64,000 nt of DNA from Epiperipatus broadwayi (Eukaryota; Onychophora; Udeonychophora; Euonychophora; Peripatidae). The position numbers were made by a program, and so were the translations under genes. The stretch spans positions 434,001 through 498,000 of the forward strand of contig JAQFVV010000445.1 of NCBI GenBank assembly GCA_028023455.1, written 5' to 3'. Positions 1-12,282 of the stretch are shown here, piece by piece; the stretch's first letter is position 1, and every line of letters starts with the position of its first letter. The notes under the pieces are model-generated. The model searched no databases, had not been told where the DNA came from, and was given only the letters and a program-made list of their open reading frames with translations.

Positions 1-3000
1 ATGAAATCCATAAATACATGAGGCTTAATAATATTGTTCGGATCTCAGAAGATGTTTTTTACCCTCTTTTAAACGTCTGTTGTGTAATTAAAACAAATTT
101 CTCATAGAGAAAAATTCCAAATATCTATATTTTTAAAGAAAAGATTATATGAAAAACTTTCAATTTCGAGTTGATTTTTTATAGCATAAAAATAAATTCC
201 TTATTAGAAGTCGTTAATCAGCTTTTTAAATTAAACCATGGAAAGCTAAATGCACGTTGCATAATCTGAATCACTGTACATATATAAACAGTACACATTT
301 TTTAAAGTGTCAACGAGATAAATTTTCTCTATGCCAAATGAAATTTTAAGCTAATTTAACAAAACATATTTTTTTTTTTATATGATCCTATGTATTTTAA
401 AGCATGAATGACCAGTAATATAAGACCTGGTTTAGTGGCTTCAGAAGTATATGATATATAATTTTGAAGCCTATTATAACCGGACCAATTTTTATACTAT
501 ATATAATAAGATTGATAGAATCATTTCAACACATGGAATAAAATTGTAACATAGGTTCAGCTTGACACAACTAAAAAATTGCCAACCCTGCTCTAAGTAA
601 TAAAAGTCAAATATTTATTTGCTGATCAATAATTTGGAATCTCATCAAATTTTAAGCTATATCAAATTACAAGCATCTTTGTATATTATTCAATATTTCA
701 TCTTTAAATTTTTTTATTCTGAATTATAATTAATATTTATTTTGCATCTTTTTTAATGAGAATTGAATTTTTTTTTTCATATTTTAACTATATATTGGAT
801 GATTCCATTATTTAGTTTAATTGTCAAACATTACGTGGAAAATTCAGACTTTATTTATATCTTTTCAAACACACTCATATATAAATAAGATTATAGATTA
901 CTATAAAACCCACTGTTTGAAAGATATTTTCTTGTCCTTTTTTTTTTTAGATATTGCTGGGCTAAAGAGTGAAACATATAAAAATTAAACCCTAACTTTT
1001 ATATTCATAAATATTAAATTGAAGGATACTTAAACAATCTAACCCATTTTTCAGTCAGTAGACATTTTTATACTTATGGATAAGGGTTTTCTTGATTATT
1101 CTATTTCTGCATTTTTAAGGGCAAGTTAATGAGTGGTGTCCAAACAGTACAGATTTTTACATTGGCTTATATTAAAGTGTTATTTGTCAATGTCATAAAA
1201 GCAGCTTTTTTTTTTTTTACTTTTTTTCACTCTCCATATTTTTGTTCATTCTTAGTGAACTTGTATTATTGATATATATCTGTCTTATTTTCTTATAACA
1301 TTTGTTTTGTATTCTTTTAATCATTTTTCAATATAGCAACTAATTTAATTAATAGATAGTCTTTCATGTTCTCATGGAATTTCATAGATGCAGTTTGTTG
1401 TGGGTTTAAAAAATTCTAATACTGTAGTCATTTCAGATTTTTCTTAGTTTATCTGACATTCTCAATATGTATGAATGTCCTATGGTATTGATTACTACTT
1501 TTATTTTGGTGGAGATCTCCTTGATGATAATTTTGTGGTTATCTTAGTAATAGTGAAAATTTGTTCTAATTAGATTCTTATATTAAATCACTAGCTTCTA
1601 AACAAACTTCAATCACTTTATTTCATAATAATAGTATAATTTAACTTCCTGTGTTTCTGTCATGGAGTGGAGGTATATGCTAATTATTTTACCTGTATGT
1701 ATGGTTTTTTTTGTGGGAAATTGTTGTCATTTTGCTATGAAATAAATAACACAAAAACATTTAAGAATAATATTTATTCTTATTTTAAATCTATTGTTAA
1801 TGTAATGTAGAAAGGTATAATGTTGAAATTCCAGAGTGTTGGTAGTAATGTTGCACTTTGTGGCCATGCAAAGGATGTATTGTTATAGCAATGGCAGATT
1901 TTAATAAGAATGAAATGGCTGTGATTTCAAAGATTCATGTCTGGAGGAAAAATATATATATATCAATTATAAATAATTTTTCTAATGTCATTTCATTATT
2001 TTAGATCGAATTGAAAGTTATTTGCTGAACTTAAATCATTTTTAAAGTTCAGAAATTGTTGGAAAAGTCACCTGATTTAGTAAGCAATTTAAAACAAACA
2101 AGATTTAAAGCGTAATGTTGTAAAAAAGTGTTAAAAAAGTGCAATCTAAAGTAATAGAACACATATATTGTAACATTACAGGATGTGGGAATGAGAGAGA
2201 GTGTTTCTCGTCTGATAACACCCTATAAATTGCATTTTGAAATTGCAACTGTATGAAATGATGATAAGGGATGAGAGTGCAGCCTTTCTTATTTTAGTTG
2301 GCTCACATATTTTTGTTATGCCAAATCATAACTGACCCAATATACAGGAAGTTTCTCCTATTCAAATGCCCCAAAAGTTTGCTGCATTCAAATTGTGTCA
2401 GAATGAAAGGAGACTTTTAAATTAGACTATAAACAAATGAATAAAGAGAAACTTTAGCATTTACATGTCAAATTCTAATGATAATTAAAATGGGAAATAA
2501 GTTACCTCTTACAACAATATTTCACAATTAAATAAGTCAAACTTCTAATAATAATGAAAAAGAATATATCCAAGTTTATTATCTCTATACTGTAAACCTT
2601 TAATTTCAGGGTTTAATATTAAGATACACAAATGAGATGTGAGATCGCCTGTTGAATATAGTATAGAAACAAAGGAAATTTTTTATTGAATCTAGACTAT
2701 ATTTGAAAATCAAATACAAATATAAAAATCATTTAACATATTAATTCTTTAATATTCTGTAATATAGATGTTCATTATGGCTTAAACAAGTAATCGCAAT
2801 AATATTTCGATATTCTCAGCATAAAATAGTTAAATTAATAAAATACAGCATTGTAATATGACACACATGTATAGATAAGTGATATGGTTTTAAATAAACA
2901 AAAAAATTGCATGAAGTCAAATCTTAAATAAAACAATTGGTTCATCTTTTTTTTTATGATATGTTTGAGAGTGGCAACAATAAGATAAAATAACAAAACA

Positions 3001-4600
3001 AGAATATCCGTTTCATCATATAGGTTTTTCCATTCATTCATAGAGCTTATGTTGAATGATATTTGTCATTGAAATGTCTGTTTAAATTGCATTTACATCC
3101 AAGATGAAGACTATCTATATCATATGACTAAATAACGCATAATAATAATTCTACTTATTAACACTGAAGTAATTCGAGATCAGGGATTCATTCTTTGGGG
3201 AGAATTAAACTAACTCTTCAAACCGAAAAAAAAAAAATCTTCAAAGCTATTTATCTGTGTTCCTTTGAACTACATTTCTTTTTTATGAGATACTTAAGCT
3301 CACATTGCATCTTAAAGTAATCCCTTTTATTTAGCAATATTTCTTTAAATATAGGAAAAGTATTAATATATCTATGTATATGATCCTTAACTTTATAAGG
3401 TATAGTAGGAATTTTATTCATAACATTACAATGGCTCTAATATGTACTTTTTTATAATAAACACTTAAAGCGATTATCTGAATCTCTAGGGTAACGCGTA
3501 TATACCCGTATATAAAGAAAGAATAAGATACTATAATAGCAAATCCACTCTTCAAATGTATCTTAGGATTAACGAATGGTCCTAAGTTACCCTAAATTCT
3601 GCGTGAGTTAAAATATACACCTCGCTAGTAATAATAATAAAACCAAAATTGTTAACCTTTAAAGCGGTCTTCATTTTGATACAAATGCCAATAAAGATAA
3701 ATATGGCTATATGATAAGTAGACGAGTATGCATTATAAATCATCTGATATAGTTATAAAAAAAAAATCAATGCCTCTTAATATATTTCAATCTTTTCATG
3801 GAGATATACTAAAAAAAAAATATTACATTTTTATTTACAACTGTCAAACTCACTCCACTCACAAATTTGACACCATCCACCTCAGATAAATACAATAATG
3901 ATTTTTACTAATCATTTATTAAACTCGAGATTATTTCTAACACAGATATAAACTTTAAACATCAGTTAAATATTAATATTTGATTTTTTTAATTTTAAAC
4001 ATACACAAACATGGAGTTAATGACAACCTTGTATACACAACATTTTAAACCTCATTTATAAACGATCGACTTTCTCTTATATTTTTTTTTATTTTATTAA
4101 TAACAAAGAGAGTTATTTTGAGTCTCTTCTTTGATCTTGATAACTGAACTTTGAGAAGATGGCTAACGAAGTCTTTTGTTGAGGAACGTGTGAAATTAGA
4201 ATAATTCAATTAGATTTGGAATATTATTTCTGCAAATCATGACAGGATGGCTGATAAGATTAATAGAAATTTTCAGATATGCTTCTTGAATATTACTGTT
4301 GGTTCTTTTCTTTCTTATTCTATGTTTTTAAACCAAGTAAAAACATTAAAATACAGTTGTGTACATTAATGCTTTATTAAGAAGGATTATAAGAACACAG
4401 TTTAAGTTTTAAATTATTGCAAATATTTACGCACATACACATGTTCATCAATTTCATCTATTACCCTAGTTTATGATATTTTGCTATCATACTGATTTTT
4501 TTATGTTACAAAATATTATTTATTTTATTAACCCTTGTAATGTTCATTGTACAATGATTGAAATTATGCTGCAATTGCATGTTGAATAATCTGATACATA
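1..4600. other. AT-rich intergenic DNA
   Basis: No coding region or RNA gene could be supported. The stretch has homopolymer A/T runs and scattered short reading frames without family motifs. One part, about 3838-4030, resembles about 29190-29340 (shared words such as TTTACTAATCATTT and ATTAAACT.GAGATTAT), so it is one copy of a diverged dispersed repeat of unknown type. Confidence 0.6.
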
Positions 4601-4653
4601 ATATATAGACTGAAGTGGAGTTGGGCTGGACATATTGCTACAAAAATTAATAC

Positions 4654-4666
4654 ATGGATAACTGAA
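4654..4666 (+). repeat. 13-bp target-site duplication, left
   Basis: ATGGATAACTGAA here is repeated exactly at 5042-5054 on the other side of the hammerhead snapback element. Removing the insert and one copy restores the RTE-like reading frame motif (W-I-T-E followed by VLNWIPRD), so the pre-insertion site is readable directly. Confidence 0.9.
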
Positions 4667-4810
4667 CAAAATAAAAGTCATAGATCAATTCATAGATCAC
4701 ATGACCCTATCTCTTAAGCTTGTAAGTTATAAACAGTGAGGATTGCCAATTCCTCTACAAGCTTTATGATAAATGCTTAGCCAGAGCCAGCACTTAAAAT
4801 ATCTCTGTCA

Positions 4811-4879
4811 GGAACCCCTCCCCAAACCCCTGACCATGGTTTCGTGCTTTGGCACTCCTCAGAGAGGTGTCAGGGTAGA
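4811..4879 (-). ncRNA. Hammerhead ribozyme (type I), family C, intact
   Basis: Reading the minus strand: helix I 5' side (TCTACCC, then a GAC-containing bulge, then ACCTCT), box CTGAGGA (4862-4856), helix II GTGC-CAAA-GCAC (4 bp, canonical G-C next to the core), box GAA (4843-4841), helix III ACCATGGT (self-complementary, A15.1-U16.1), cleavage-site C at 4832, then AGGGGT and GGGGAGG closing helix I. Inner helix I, ACCTCT with AGGGGT, is 6 bp including one G-U. The outer part pairs 6 of 7. Position 7 of the core is G, which the family tolerates. Every invariant residue is present. Predicted cleavage lies between 4832 and 4831. Confidence 0.9.
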
Positions 4880-4889
4880 TCTAGTGTCT

Positions 4890-4954
4890 GAACCTACCCT
4901 GACACCTCTCTGAGGATTGCCAAAGCATGAAAACATGGTCAGGGGTTTGGGGAG
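4890..4954 (+). ncRNA. Hammerhead ribozyme copy in the opposite arm, weakened
   Basis: This is the mirror copy in the right arm. Core CTGAGGA is at 4910-4916 and GAA at 4929-4931, with C17 at 4940. Helix II is TTGC-CAAA-GCAT, so the closing pair has become T-T, and helix III has changed from ACCATGGT to AACATGGT, losing a pair. Both changes fall in helices and weaken this copy compared with its minus-strand twin. Confidence 0.75.
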
Positions 4955-5233
4955 GGGTTCCTGACAGAGATATTTTAAGTGCTGGCTCTGGCTAAGCATT
5001 TATCATAAAGCTTGTAGAGGAATTGGCAATCCTCACTGTTTATGGATAACTGAAGTCTTAAATTGGATTCCAAGAGATTTTAAAAGATCCAGAAAGAGAC
5101 CATATGTGAGATGGGTGGATGAAATAAGAAAGTGTACAGTGGTGATGTAGGGAAGAGAGGCTAGAAATCAGAGAAGATGGATTGAACTTGGAGAGATCTT
5201 CATCCTACAGTGGAATGATAATAGTTGATGATA

Positions 5234-8085
5234 ATGAATATTTTGGAAGTTTTGTATCAGTTATCATCTAGCATTACATTACAAGGTTGCATTTTAATAG
5301 TAATGTATAATATAATTATACTTTTTGTTTCTAAATTACAGACAAAATCAGAAGATAAGAAAAGTTCTAAAATATAAATATTCTATACCCAATATGAATA
5401 ATTTTTTTTATATCCCATTCATAAAGAGAAAAATTAAATTTTTCAAAAGATAATTTTTTTGTCTTAAAAATATTTTAATATTTTTTTAAAATTATTTTCA
5501 TTTGTTTAAAGATAATTTTAATAATAAATATAATATATATTAGTTTAATTTGTTTTAATTACTTAAAATAATTTTGCTATTATTATTATTATTGTAAATA
5601 ATAATTATGTTTACAAATAATTTACTTGGGCTGCAAACTTGAATCAAAGTGAAGGTTACTGAAAAAATTCATTATACATTTTAAGCCTTGACAAGTTATG
5701 TTTAATATTCTAGTAAACATTACAAAGGAGCTTTTGGCTAGAATTGTGTTAAAATTTTCCAAAACTCATGAAGTGCTAATAAATATAAAGCTTTTGAGGA
5801 GAAGCTATTTTATATCATATCATAAGAGTGCACACCTTGTGTCTAATACTCTAAGTGCATAACTTTTTGAAAGTACTATTTTAAAAAAAAATTAAGATAA
5901 ATAAAATTTTGAATTGTAATTTTAAAATTTTATTTACTTATGTTTCATTATTTGTAAAATTAAAATCAAGATTTCTATTAGATTAAACAAAATATTAAAA
6001 GTTTTCAAATATCCAATAATATTTTATTTTTATCTATTCACGTGTAGCCAAATGGATAGGCCATTATTTTTACATTTTCTTTTTCTGTTTTATTTTTTAA
6101 TCAAATATTTTATCCTTATTATAGCATTATGTTTTTAACAAATTTTATTAAAAACACACATTTAAAAATTAAAAATAATCTTTAAAAAAATATCAAAATT
6201 ATCAAATAAGAAAAGTAAAATACAGAAATAAATGAAAGAATTGATTTTAGATTTCAAACAAAAAATATATATTTTTATTAATAAATAATTTTTACTAAAT
6301 TTCTATTTTTTAAAATAATTAAAATAATGCATGTTTTTATATAATAAAATGATTTTTTAAAAATTTAAAAATCAATTTTTAATTATAAAAAATAATAAAA
6401 ATGTTTTATTGATAGCTGTTGGCTTTTCTTTGATATCAGTAAATTTTCAATTAACTAATTTTCTTCTAAAAAAACTAATAAATCCAAGTAAAATCTAGAT
6501 GTGATCATCAAAGACTCATTGAAAAATAAATATTTAATAATTTTACAAAAAAATGATAAACATGTAAAAATGTTATGTGATAGCTTCATTCTTCTGTTTA
6601 TACAATGTCATCAAAAAAATCTTTTTTACAAATTTAGTAAAGTATTGTCTTCTAATTCTTAATAATTTTTTTTAATGTTGATAATTGCTGGCATCTAAAT
6701 GAGTTAGTTCGAATAATATATTTAAATAGCTTTTAACCATGAACATCATTTAAAACCAGCACTAGAAACAGCATATTACTTCAATTTCAGTTAGAGAATT
6801 AATCAATATATGTAATTATTACAATATTAAAATACTAAAGACACATTTTTAAAATAATAAATTTGAAATGTTCTAAATTATATAATCTAAATCATATTTT
6901 ACATACATTTCAATGAATAACTATCATAACATTGTTTATATATATATATATTGAAACAGACTCTGCTTCACGTGTATTAAGATTTATTTTACTCTCCTCC
7001 TAAAAAAAGGGGCAGATGTATATAAAAGAAGTTGATCCTGTTTTTTTTTAAAAAAATAAAGCAAAAAGTTTAAAGTTAAAAGAAAATCATTGTTTTCTAC
7101 AATTGAGAAAAAAAAGGTAAACCAACATTATTGATTTTATAATTTTAAATTATGATATAAATATGTCTCTAAGTATTTACTTAAAGCTGGCATTTATTAA
7201 AATATTACATTTTAATTTTTGAAATGATGTTGTACAAAATATAATATTCACTTGAGGCAAAGTTATCAAATGGAGAAACATGATTTAATCCTCATGATTC
7301 CTTATCTGTCCTGCTAAAAGTAATGGCCCAATCCTTAAGAAGAGAAAAGCACTCAGGTTTAAATGAAAGCTGTGTAACAAATCAGATATAGTGGGAGTGC
7401 TGCTGAATCAATCCAGAGATCAGGGTATAAATAATTGAGTCTGAAGTTCAGAGATTTTTTTAAAAAGACTTAAAAATAAAAAAAGTGAAAGAGTTAAAAA
7501 GTTAAATTTTTTTATCTAAATGTTTCTTAACTGTTTAGTGTTGACAATTGATTTTAGTCACCTTGGAATATAATATTTACAGCCACATTGCTAATGATGA
7601 AAAAAAAGTATTAATAAGGAAATCATAAGAATGGAAGGCTAATCATAATAGCTTCCTCTCTTTTTCCATAGCCATGAATCTCCAGACTTGCCTGAGTGAA
7701 CATCATGGAAAGTAAATAAATGCCATTCAACTCAAATAAACCGACCTCTGTTTGAAATGCAGTAGTAACCTGAAGTAAAGGAACAAGCTGGATAAAATGA
7801 AGGTAACAATTTCATGAAATATTTAATACTTATATGCGTTTATAAAAAAAAGAAACAAAAAAAAACATCTTTCTTAAAATAAATTATGGATAATTATAGC
7901 TATGTAAAAATACGTTTTATTGGTGATAAAAAATTATAAATACATAAATGTTTTAAATATCTATAATCAAAAGGCATTTTTAATAAGGTAAATCATAAAT
8001 GATTAACTTCTCATATGCAGATACATCTGAATTAGAATAAAATAAAAATGAATACTTATAACCGTTTATATTGCTGATATACAAA
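5234..8085. other. AT-rich intergenic DNA
   Basis: Extremely AT-rich, with long runs of A and T and no reading frame that shows a family motif. A short TA run lies near 6938. Around 7262-7450 and 7640-7800 the composition is less extreme, but I see no motif there. Confidence 0.5.
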
Positions 8086-8089
8086 TAAG

Positions 8090-8900
8090 TATACCTGGAA
8101 GAATTAGAAATGCTGAGCTATTACATATAGCTATAACTAACTAAATTATAATGTGTTTATGACCCAGATAAAATTAGAAAATATACAAAATGAATGTATT
8201 TATACAAAATGAATGTATTTAGTAAATTTATACTATATTATGAATAAATTCAAACATATAAATATGAATTAGTATGCATATAAAAGTTAATGGTTATATG
8301 CGTATAATGAACCACATACTTAAATAAGTTGAAAGATTAAGAAAATCTTTTTTTTTTTAATTTTATTTATTATTTGAAAACTCTGAGCATGTTATATATA
8401 TGAGTTGAAAAGTAAGAATACCAAAACTATGTGTCACGGTTAAATGTACAATGATATACCTGGAGTTATTGATGCATATATGTTATATATATATGTCTTA
8501 TAAAATCGGAAATATCAAATAAATGCATTTGCAAGATGAATTGATATCTGGACAGATGGAAATACATACACTTATATTTTACCTGAATAACCAATGGATA
8601 TAAATGCGAATTAATGACAAATCTGGATAAGAATATGTGAATACCAAATAAATGCATTTTGAAGATGAATTGATATCTGGACAAATGGAAATACATACAC
8701 TTATATTTTATCTGAATAACCAATGGATATAAATGTGCTTATATTGTGGATTCAAGCCTGGATTTGGATAACTTATGTGTAGAAATATACATCTGTGGCA
8801 GACCAAATAAATATTTATCCTATACATTAGAATAATTAAATAAAATTATAAATGCACATTTATACTTGACTGGATTATGAATAGTCCACAAACCTGGAAT
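8090..8900. repeat. Degenerate tandem repeat region
   Basis: A phrase of the form TACCTGGA / TATCTGGACA ... ATGGAAATACATACAC ... ACCTGAATAACC recurs. The clearest unit is a ~134-bp direct duplication: about 8507-8640 and 8641-8740 share GATGAATTGATATCTGGACA and CTGAATAACCAATGGATATA. The older copies upstream and downstream are strongly diverged. The open frame across it on the minus strand is made only by the repeat and is not a gene candidate. Confidence 0.7.
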
Positions 8901-9179
8901 TGCTCATCTTACCTATTTACCTACCTAAAAAGGATATACAGATATGGAATAAATAGTTAAAAATATTCATGCAGTAATGGTAGATGTCTCCTTGATAAAA
9001 GACCCTTTGAATTCTTCACCCAAGATAAATTAAAATGAGCCTTTATTTGAAATGAAGGATGAACTTTATTGGAAGGACATATCAATATCATTCTTAATAA
9101 AACTGTTGTTACTTAAAATTAATTTCAGTTGTTCAGTTCCTTTTTTTTTTGCATCAGTTGTTATTCATTGTACTTGTTC

Positions 9180-9470
9180 ATGAGAATTTCATACCACCTG
9201 AGCTATGTCTGACATAACTAGACTAGGTAAGTCAGGTTATAGTGAGATGGAACTTTAGTGGTGCCATTTGGGAAACCAAACAGAAATTTCTAGGTGTTTC
9301 CAGCCTCTAAGGTGCTACATCCTCTGATGAGCAGGAAATATTATTGTAGGAGGGGTGATGTCTGTATTGGGCAAAGCCAATCGATGGTTCTTTCCTACAA
9401 TATGCTCATCAGGAAATTGTTACAATCGAGGCAATAAAGGGGTTGAAAAAGGGTCCGGTTACAATATATA
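9180..9470. repeat. Foldback repeat of unknown family
   Basis: Higher in GC than its surroundings. Inverted arms surround 9318-9412: TGATGAGCA ... TATTGTAGGA on one side and TCCTACAATA ... TGCTCATCA on the other, with a GGAAATAT insert in one arm. It contains CTGATGA next to GGAAA, but there is no room for a helix II, so I do not call a hammerhead. Confidence 0.55.
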
Positions 9471-9749
9471 TATTGTGATTTCTGTTTCAAAAATAATCAA
9501 TCAAATTTTATCATATATATAGATATCGTTCATTATTAATTTAATCCATTATCAATATACTGTAAAATAAAAGCTCTTAAAACTTAATATTATTTGTTAT
9601 AATTATTCACTTTTTTATATCACCTAAGAATATTTATCTATATATCTTATATATAGTCTCCTTACATTTTTTTTGATCTATTGAATTACATCCACTTTAC
9701 ATGTAATATATATATATATTAGACTGCATTCAGGCTATGTAAAGCTTGG

Positions 9750-10590
9750 TGTGTTTTTTAATCGGTTGCTTTAACAATTTTTTTTTTTTAGATTTAATGT
9801 AAACTAAACCAAAAATTTTAATATTATTTATTAAATATGAGAAATGTAACAATTATTTTGTCTTCAGTTATATGCCAACCAAAACTTTTTAAGATTTAAT
9901 GTAAATTAAACAAAACATTTAAATATTATATAAATATATTTCTGAATTTTAATAAAGCTAAATTAAAATATACATTTTTAAATATATCTGTTATATTCTA
10001 TATTTGCAAGAGCTTTATTAATAATTACTAGTCTGTTGTGATTTTTTATTAAATATAATATAATATTTTTTGTTTAATTGGTTGCTTTAATATTTTTTTT
10101 TAAGATTTAATGTGAATATGTTTTTTTTTTATTAACATTGCTAATTTATAAAAATTCGTTAACATTGTTAAGTATATCATTCATCTAATTTATATTAGGG
10201 GATTGACATACTGTGAAAGCATAGAGCACTTTAATGTTGAATTATGAATCAGTGTTTGCGATTGTTTCTGAAGCTGGCTGGGATGAAATACAAAAACACC
10301 TGTTCATTTTATATTTTTTTTATTAAATAAAATATTTGTAATATTTTTTTTAATTGGTTGCTTTAACAATTGTTTTTTTTTTTTAAGATTTAATGTAAAT
10401 ATGTTTTTTTTATTAAACATTGCTAATTTATAAAAATTGGTTAAGATTGCTAAGTATGTTATTCATCTAAACTATTATTAGGGGATTGACAGATTATGAA
10501 AGCATGGAACATCTTAACATCAAATTATGAATTGACATTTGGGGCTGTTCCTGAAGCTGAATAGAGAGCTTTTACCATGAAATATATACT
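9750..10590 (+). repeat. Diverged direct repeats, about 290-bp period
   Basis: The phrase TTGGTTGCTTTAA followed by a T-run and AAGATTTAATGT recurs near 9765, 10078 and 10352. The last two copies continue in parallel through GCTAATTTATAAAAATT, then ATTAGGGGATTGACA and CTGAAGCTG. This is a tandem duplication with ~85% similarity by eye and no coding motif. Confidence 0.7.
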
Positions 10591-11411
10591 ACATCACTGT
10601 AGTTAAGAGCACAGTACAGATATTTCTCACAGTATTTTTTATTTAATGATTGAATTATTCCTTCACATAAACATAGTGGTTGTGACATCATCAGACAAAC
10701 ATTCATTCACCAATCAGACAATAGATAAATTATGGACTTTATATATGATACACTTAGTTCCCCTTCAAATGGTAAATGTCTTTATATGCAGATGTTTTGT
10801 AGCAAGCATATTACTTCATTTAACAATTAACTATTTCTATAGCAATCTTCAAAAAAATATTTTACTAAATACCCACTATTTTTTTAAATATTAATTGTAA
10901 TAGTTCAAATGTAGATGAAATTTAAGCAGAAGTTATTGAAAATCCCTAGTGAGCTATATATAAACTAATATAACTCTGTCAATAAATAAACAGTATATAA
11001 TCAGTCCTAAAATTATATTAATATAAACGGGTTCACACTCTGCATTGTAATACATCAACAAATTGAATTCTTACATACAATCCAAGCTAAAGTACAGGTG
11101 GGATCATGGATTCATTCTGTATTTTTTTGTTTATTGATGAAATTGTATTGGTGTAGCTGTAGCTTGCTAGCGTTTTTCAGTCATTTTTACATAAATTTTA
11201 TTTTTTCAGTAGTGACTATTTTATAACATTACTGATGGTGTAGAATATTGACATCATCAAAATAATGCTATTTTCATATAAAACAAAAAGATGTCCATCC
11301 TTAAAAAAATGTACTGCACAAGATTTATTTATTATGTAATTGAAATTAAACTTAGATGGTATATAACAATAGGGAAGTCATTTCTATAAAGTATATAAAC
11401 ATGAGGATAAG
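10590..11411. other. AT-rich DNA without a supported gene
   Basis: The 82-codon open frame at 10646-10894 has no recognisable domain and no flanking gene signals; I treat it as chance. Nothing else stands out. Confidence 0.5.
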
Positions 11412-11810
11412 ATTTTTAATAAATGCAATTTTACAGGTAATAAGATTTACAAAATATATGCTGATGATTTTTTTTTTTGTGGACATGAACATAATGTAAA
11501 TTACTTTATGGATGATTTAAACAAGTTAAACAGTTTTAAATATAAAATTAAAAAAGAACAGAATAAAGTTATTAAATATAATTTATGTCAGAAGAGATGA
11601 TGGTTTATTAAATTATAAAATAAAATGATATTCAAACATTACAAAAAAGATATTACATACATTATAAATCAAAAGTACCAGTTGGCATAAAATGGCAGAT
11701 CTTAGATTTTTTTTTTCTATGAGAAATTATGTCATTATGAAAATAAATCGTAAAATATTGAAAATTTAAAACAAAAAATTATGTTAATTTAAAGAAGCAG
11801 AGAGTTAATG

Positions 11811-11824
11811 ATATAAATGGATAT
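11811..11824 (+). repeat. 14-bp target-site duplication, left
   Basis: ATATAAATGGATAT occurs here and again at 12283-12296, exactly bracketing the family A element. The joined sequence reads as continuous Penelope-like coding DNA (N-D-I-N-G-Y). Confidence 0.9.
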
Positions 11825-11861
11825 ATAAAACTCACAAAATAAGCTTTTAACAAGCTTTGCA

Positions 11862-11924
11862 TAATATCTTTAACCCCAGACCAGTTTCTTCTATTGGCAT
11901 CATCTGAGAGGTGCCAGGATATTC
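11862..11924 (-). ncRNA. Hammerhead ribozyme, family A, mutated core
   Basis: Helix I outer strands (GAATATCC and a decayed partner) and the CTGGTC-TGGGG segment are recognisable. The core reads CAGATGA in place of CTGATGA, and helix II (TGCCAATAGAA) no longer closes. It is almost certainly inactive. Confidence 0.7.
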
Positions 11925-12230
11925 AAGCATTAGATTAAAAATACCAGGACAAGCCCAGCACTTTATCTAATGTATAGCTATTAAGTACAAAATCTGAAAT
12001 TTTCAGACATCCATATGTCTTCCAATCCAGTTATCTAACTTAAATAGCCATATGGGACTGAACTAAGTTCAGATACACCATATATTAATAGCTTTAGCAA
12101 TATAAAATCGCCAAAGCCTTAATAGCAAAAAAAAAAATCAAATCAGATGACACATGACCTAATTTAATAAGCTTGTATTTACAAATGTTATATATAGAGC
12201 TCGCAAAATAAGCTCTTAACAAGCTTTGCA

Positions 12231-12282
12231 GAATATCCTCAACCCCAGACCGCTTTCTGCTATTAGCATCATCAGTGAGGTA
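12231..12282 (-). ncRNA. Hammerhead ribozyme, family A, 5'-clipped
   Basis: Core CTGATGA (12275-12269), helix II TGC-TAATA-GCA, box GAA, helix III AGCGGT (weaker than the family's ACCAGT), cleavage C and inner helix I ACCTCA with TGGGGT are all present. The 5' strand of the outer helix I is missing because the insertion begins there, leaving GGATATTC unpaired. Confidence 0.75.

Larger units (their letters stand above)
4667..5041 (-). mobile_element. Family C hammerhead snapback element (375 bp)
   Basis: The insert has a single-copy end of about 60 bp (4667-4728, with a CACATGA word near 4698) and then a long near-perfect inverted repeat, 4729-5043, with a loop near 4874-4890. The arms are about 145 bp and differ at only a few positions. 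Each arm carries a hammerhead ribozyme. It is flanked by a 13-bp direct duplication, so it entered as a mobile unit. Read on the minus strand the order is inverted dimer, then a CATGTGA-containing tail; B elements end the same way. The snapback form suggests a template jump during reverse transcription (inference). Confidence 0.85.
4608..5228 (+). pseudogene. RTE-like retrotransposon ORF, C-terminal remnant, interrupted
   Basis: Two coding pieces, 4608-4666 and 5042-5228, join into the tail typical of RTE-type endonuclease/reverse-transcriptase proteins. The first piece reads WAGHIATKINTWITE. The second continues with NWIPRDFKRSRKRP, then VRWVDEIRKC, then an in-frame TAG, then GREARNQRRWIELGE and LQWNDNS before a stop. 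The W-AGH, RP-x-RW-x-DEIRK and R-x-W-lgE spacing is characteristic of this family's C-terminus. Only the last ~85 residues remain, as expected for a 5'-truncated non-LTR insertion. It is dead because of the internal stop and a 375-bp insertion flanked by a 13-bp duplication. Family assignment rests on motif memory, not a search. Confidence 0.75.
11825..12282 (-). mobile_element. Family A hammerhead element, ~1.25 monomers (458 bp)
   Basis: On the minus strand the insert starts just upstream of one hammerhead (core at 12275-12269), runs through a ~369-bp monomer, passes a second hammerhead (core at 11906-11900), and ends ~75 bp further on. The 369-bp core-to-core spacing defines the monomer. 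Monomer landmarks in order are hammerhead, AAGCTTGTTAAGAGCTTATT, a CATGTG word, GCTAAAGCTATTAATATATGG, CCATATGGCTATTTAAG and AAGTGCTGGGCTTGTCC. More than one monomer in one insertion is what a multimeric or circular RNA template would give (inference). Confidence 0.85.

Noticed and set aside
9325-9412. CTGATGA followed by GGAAA, hammerhead-like
   Set aside because: Only four bases separate the two boxes, so no helix II can form, and the mirrored copy lacks the GAA box at the right distance.
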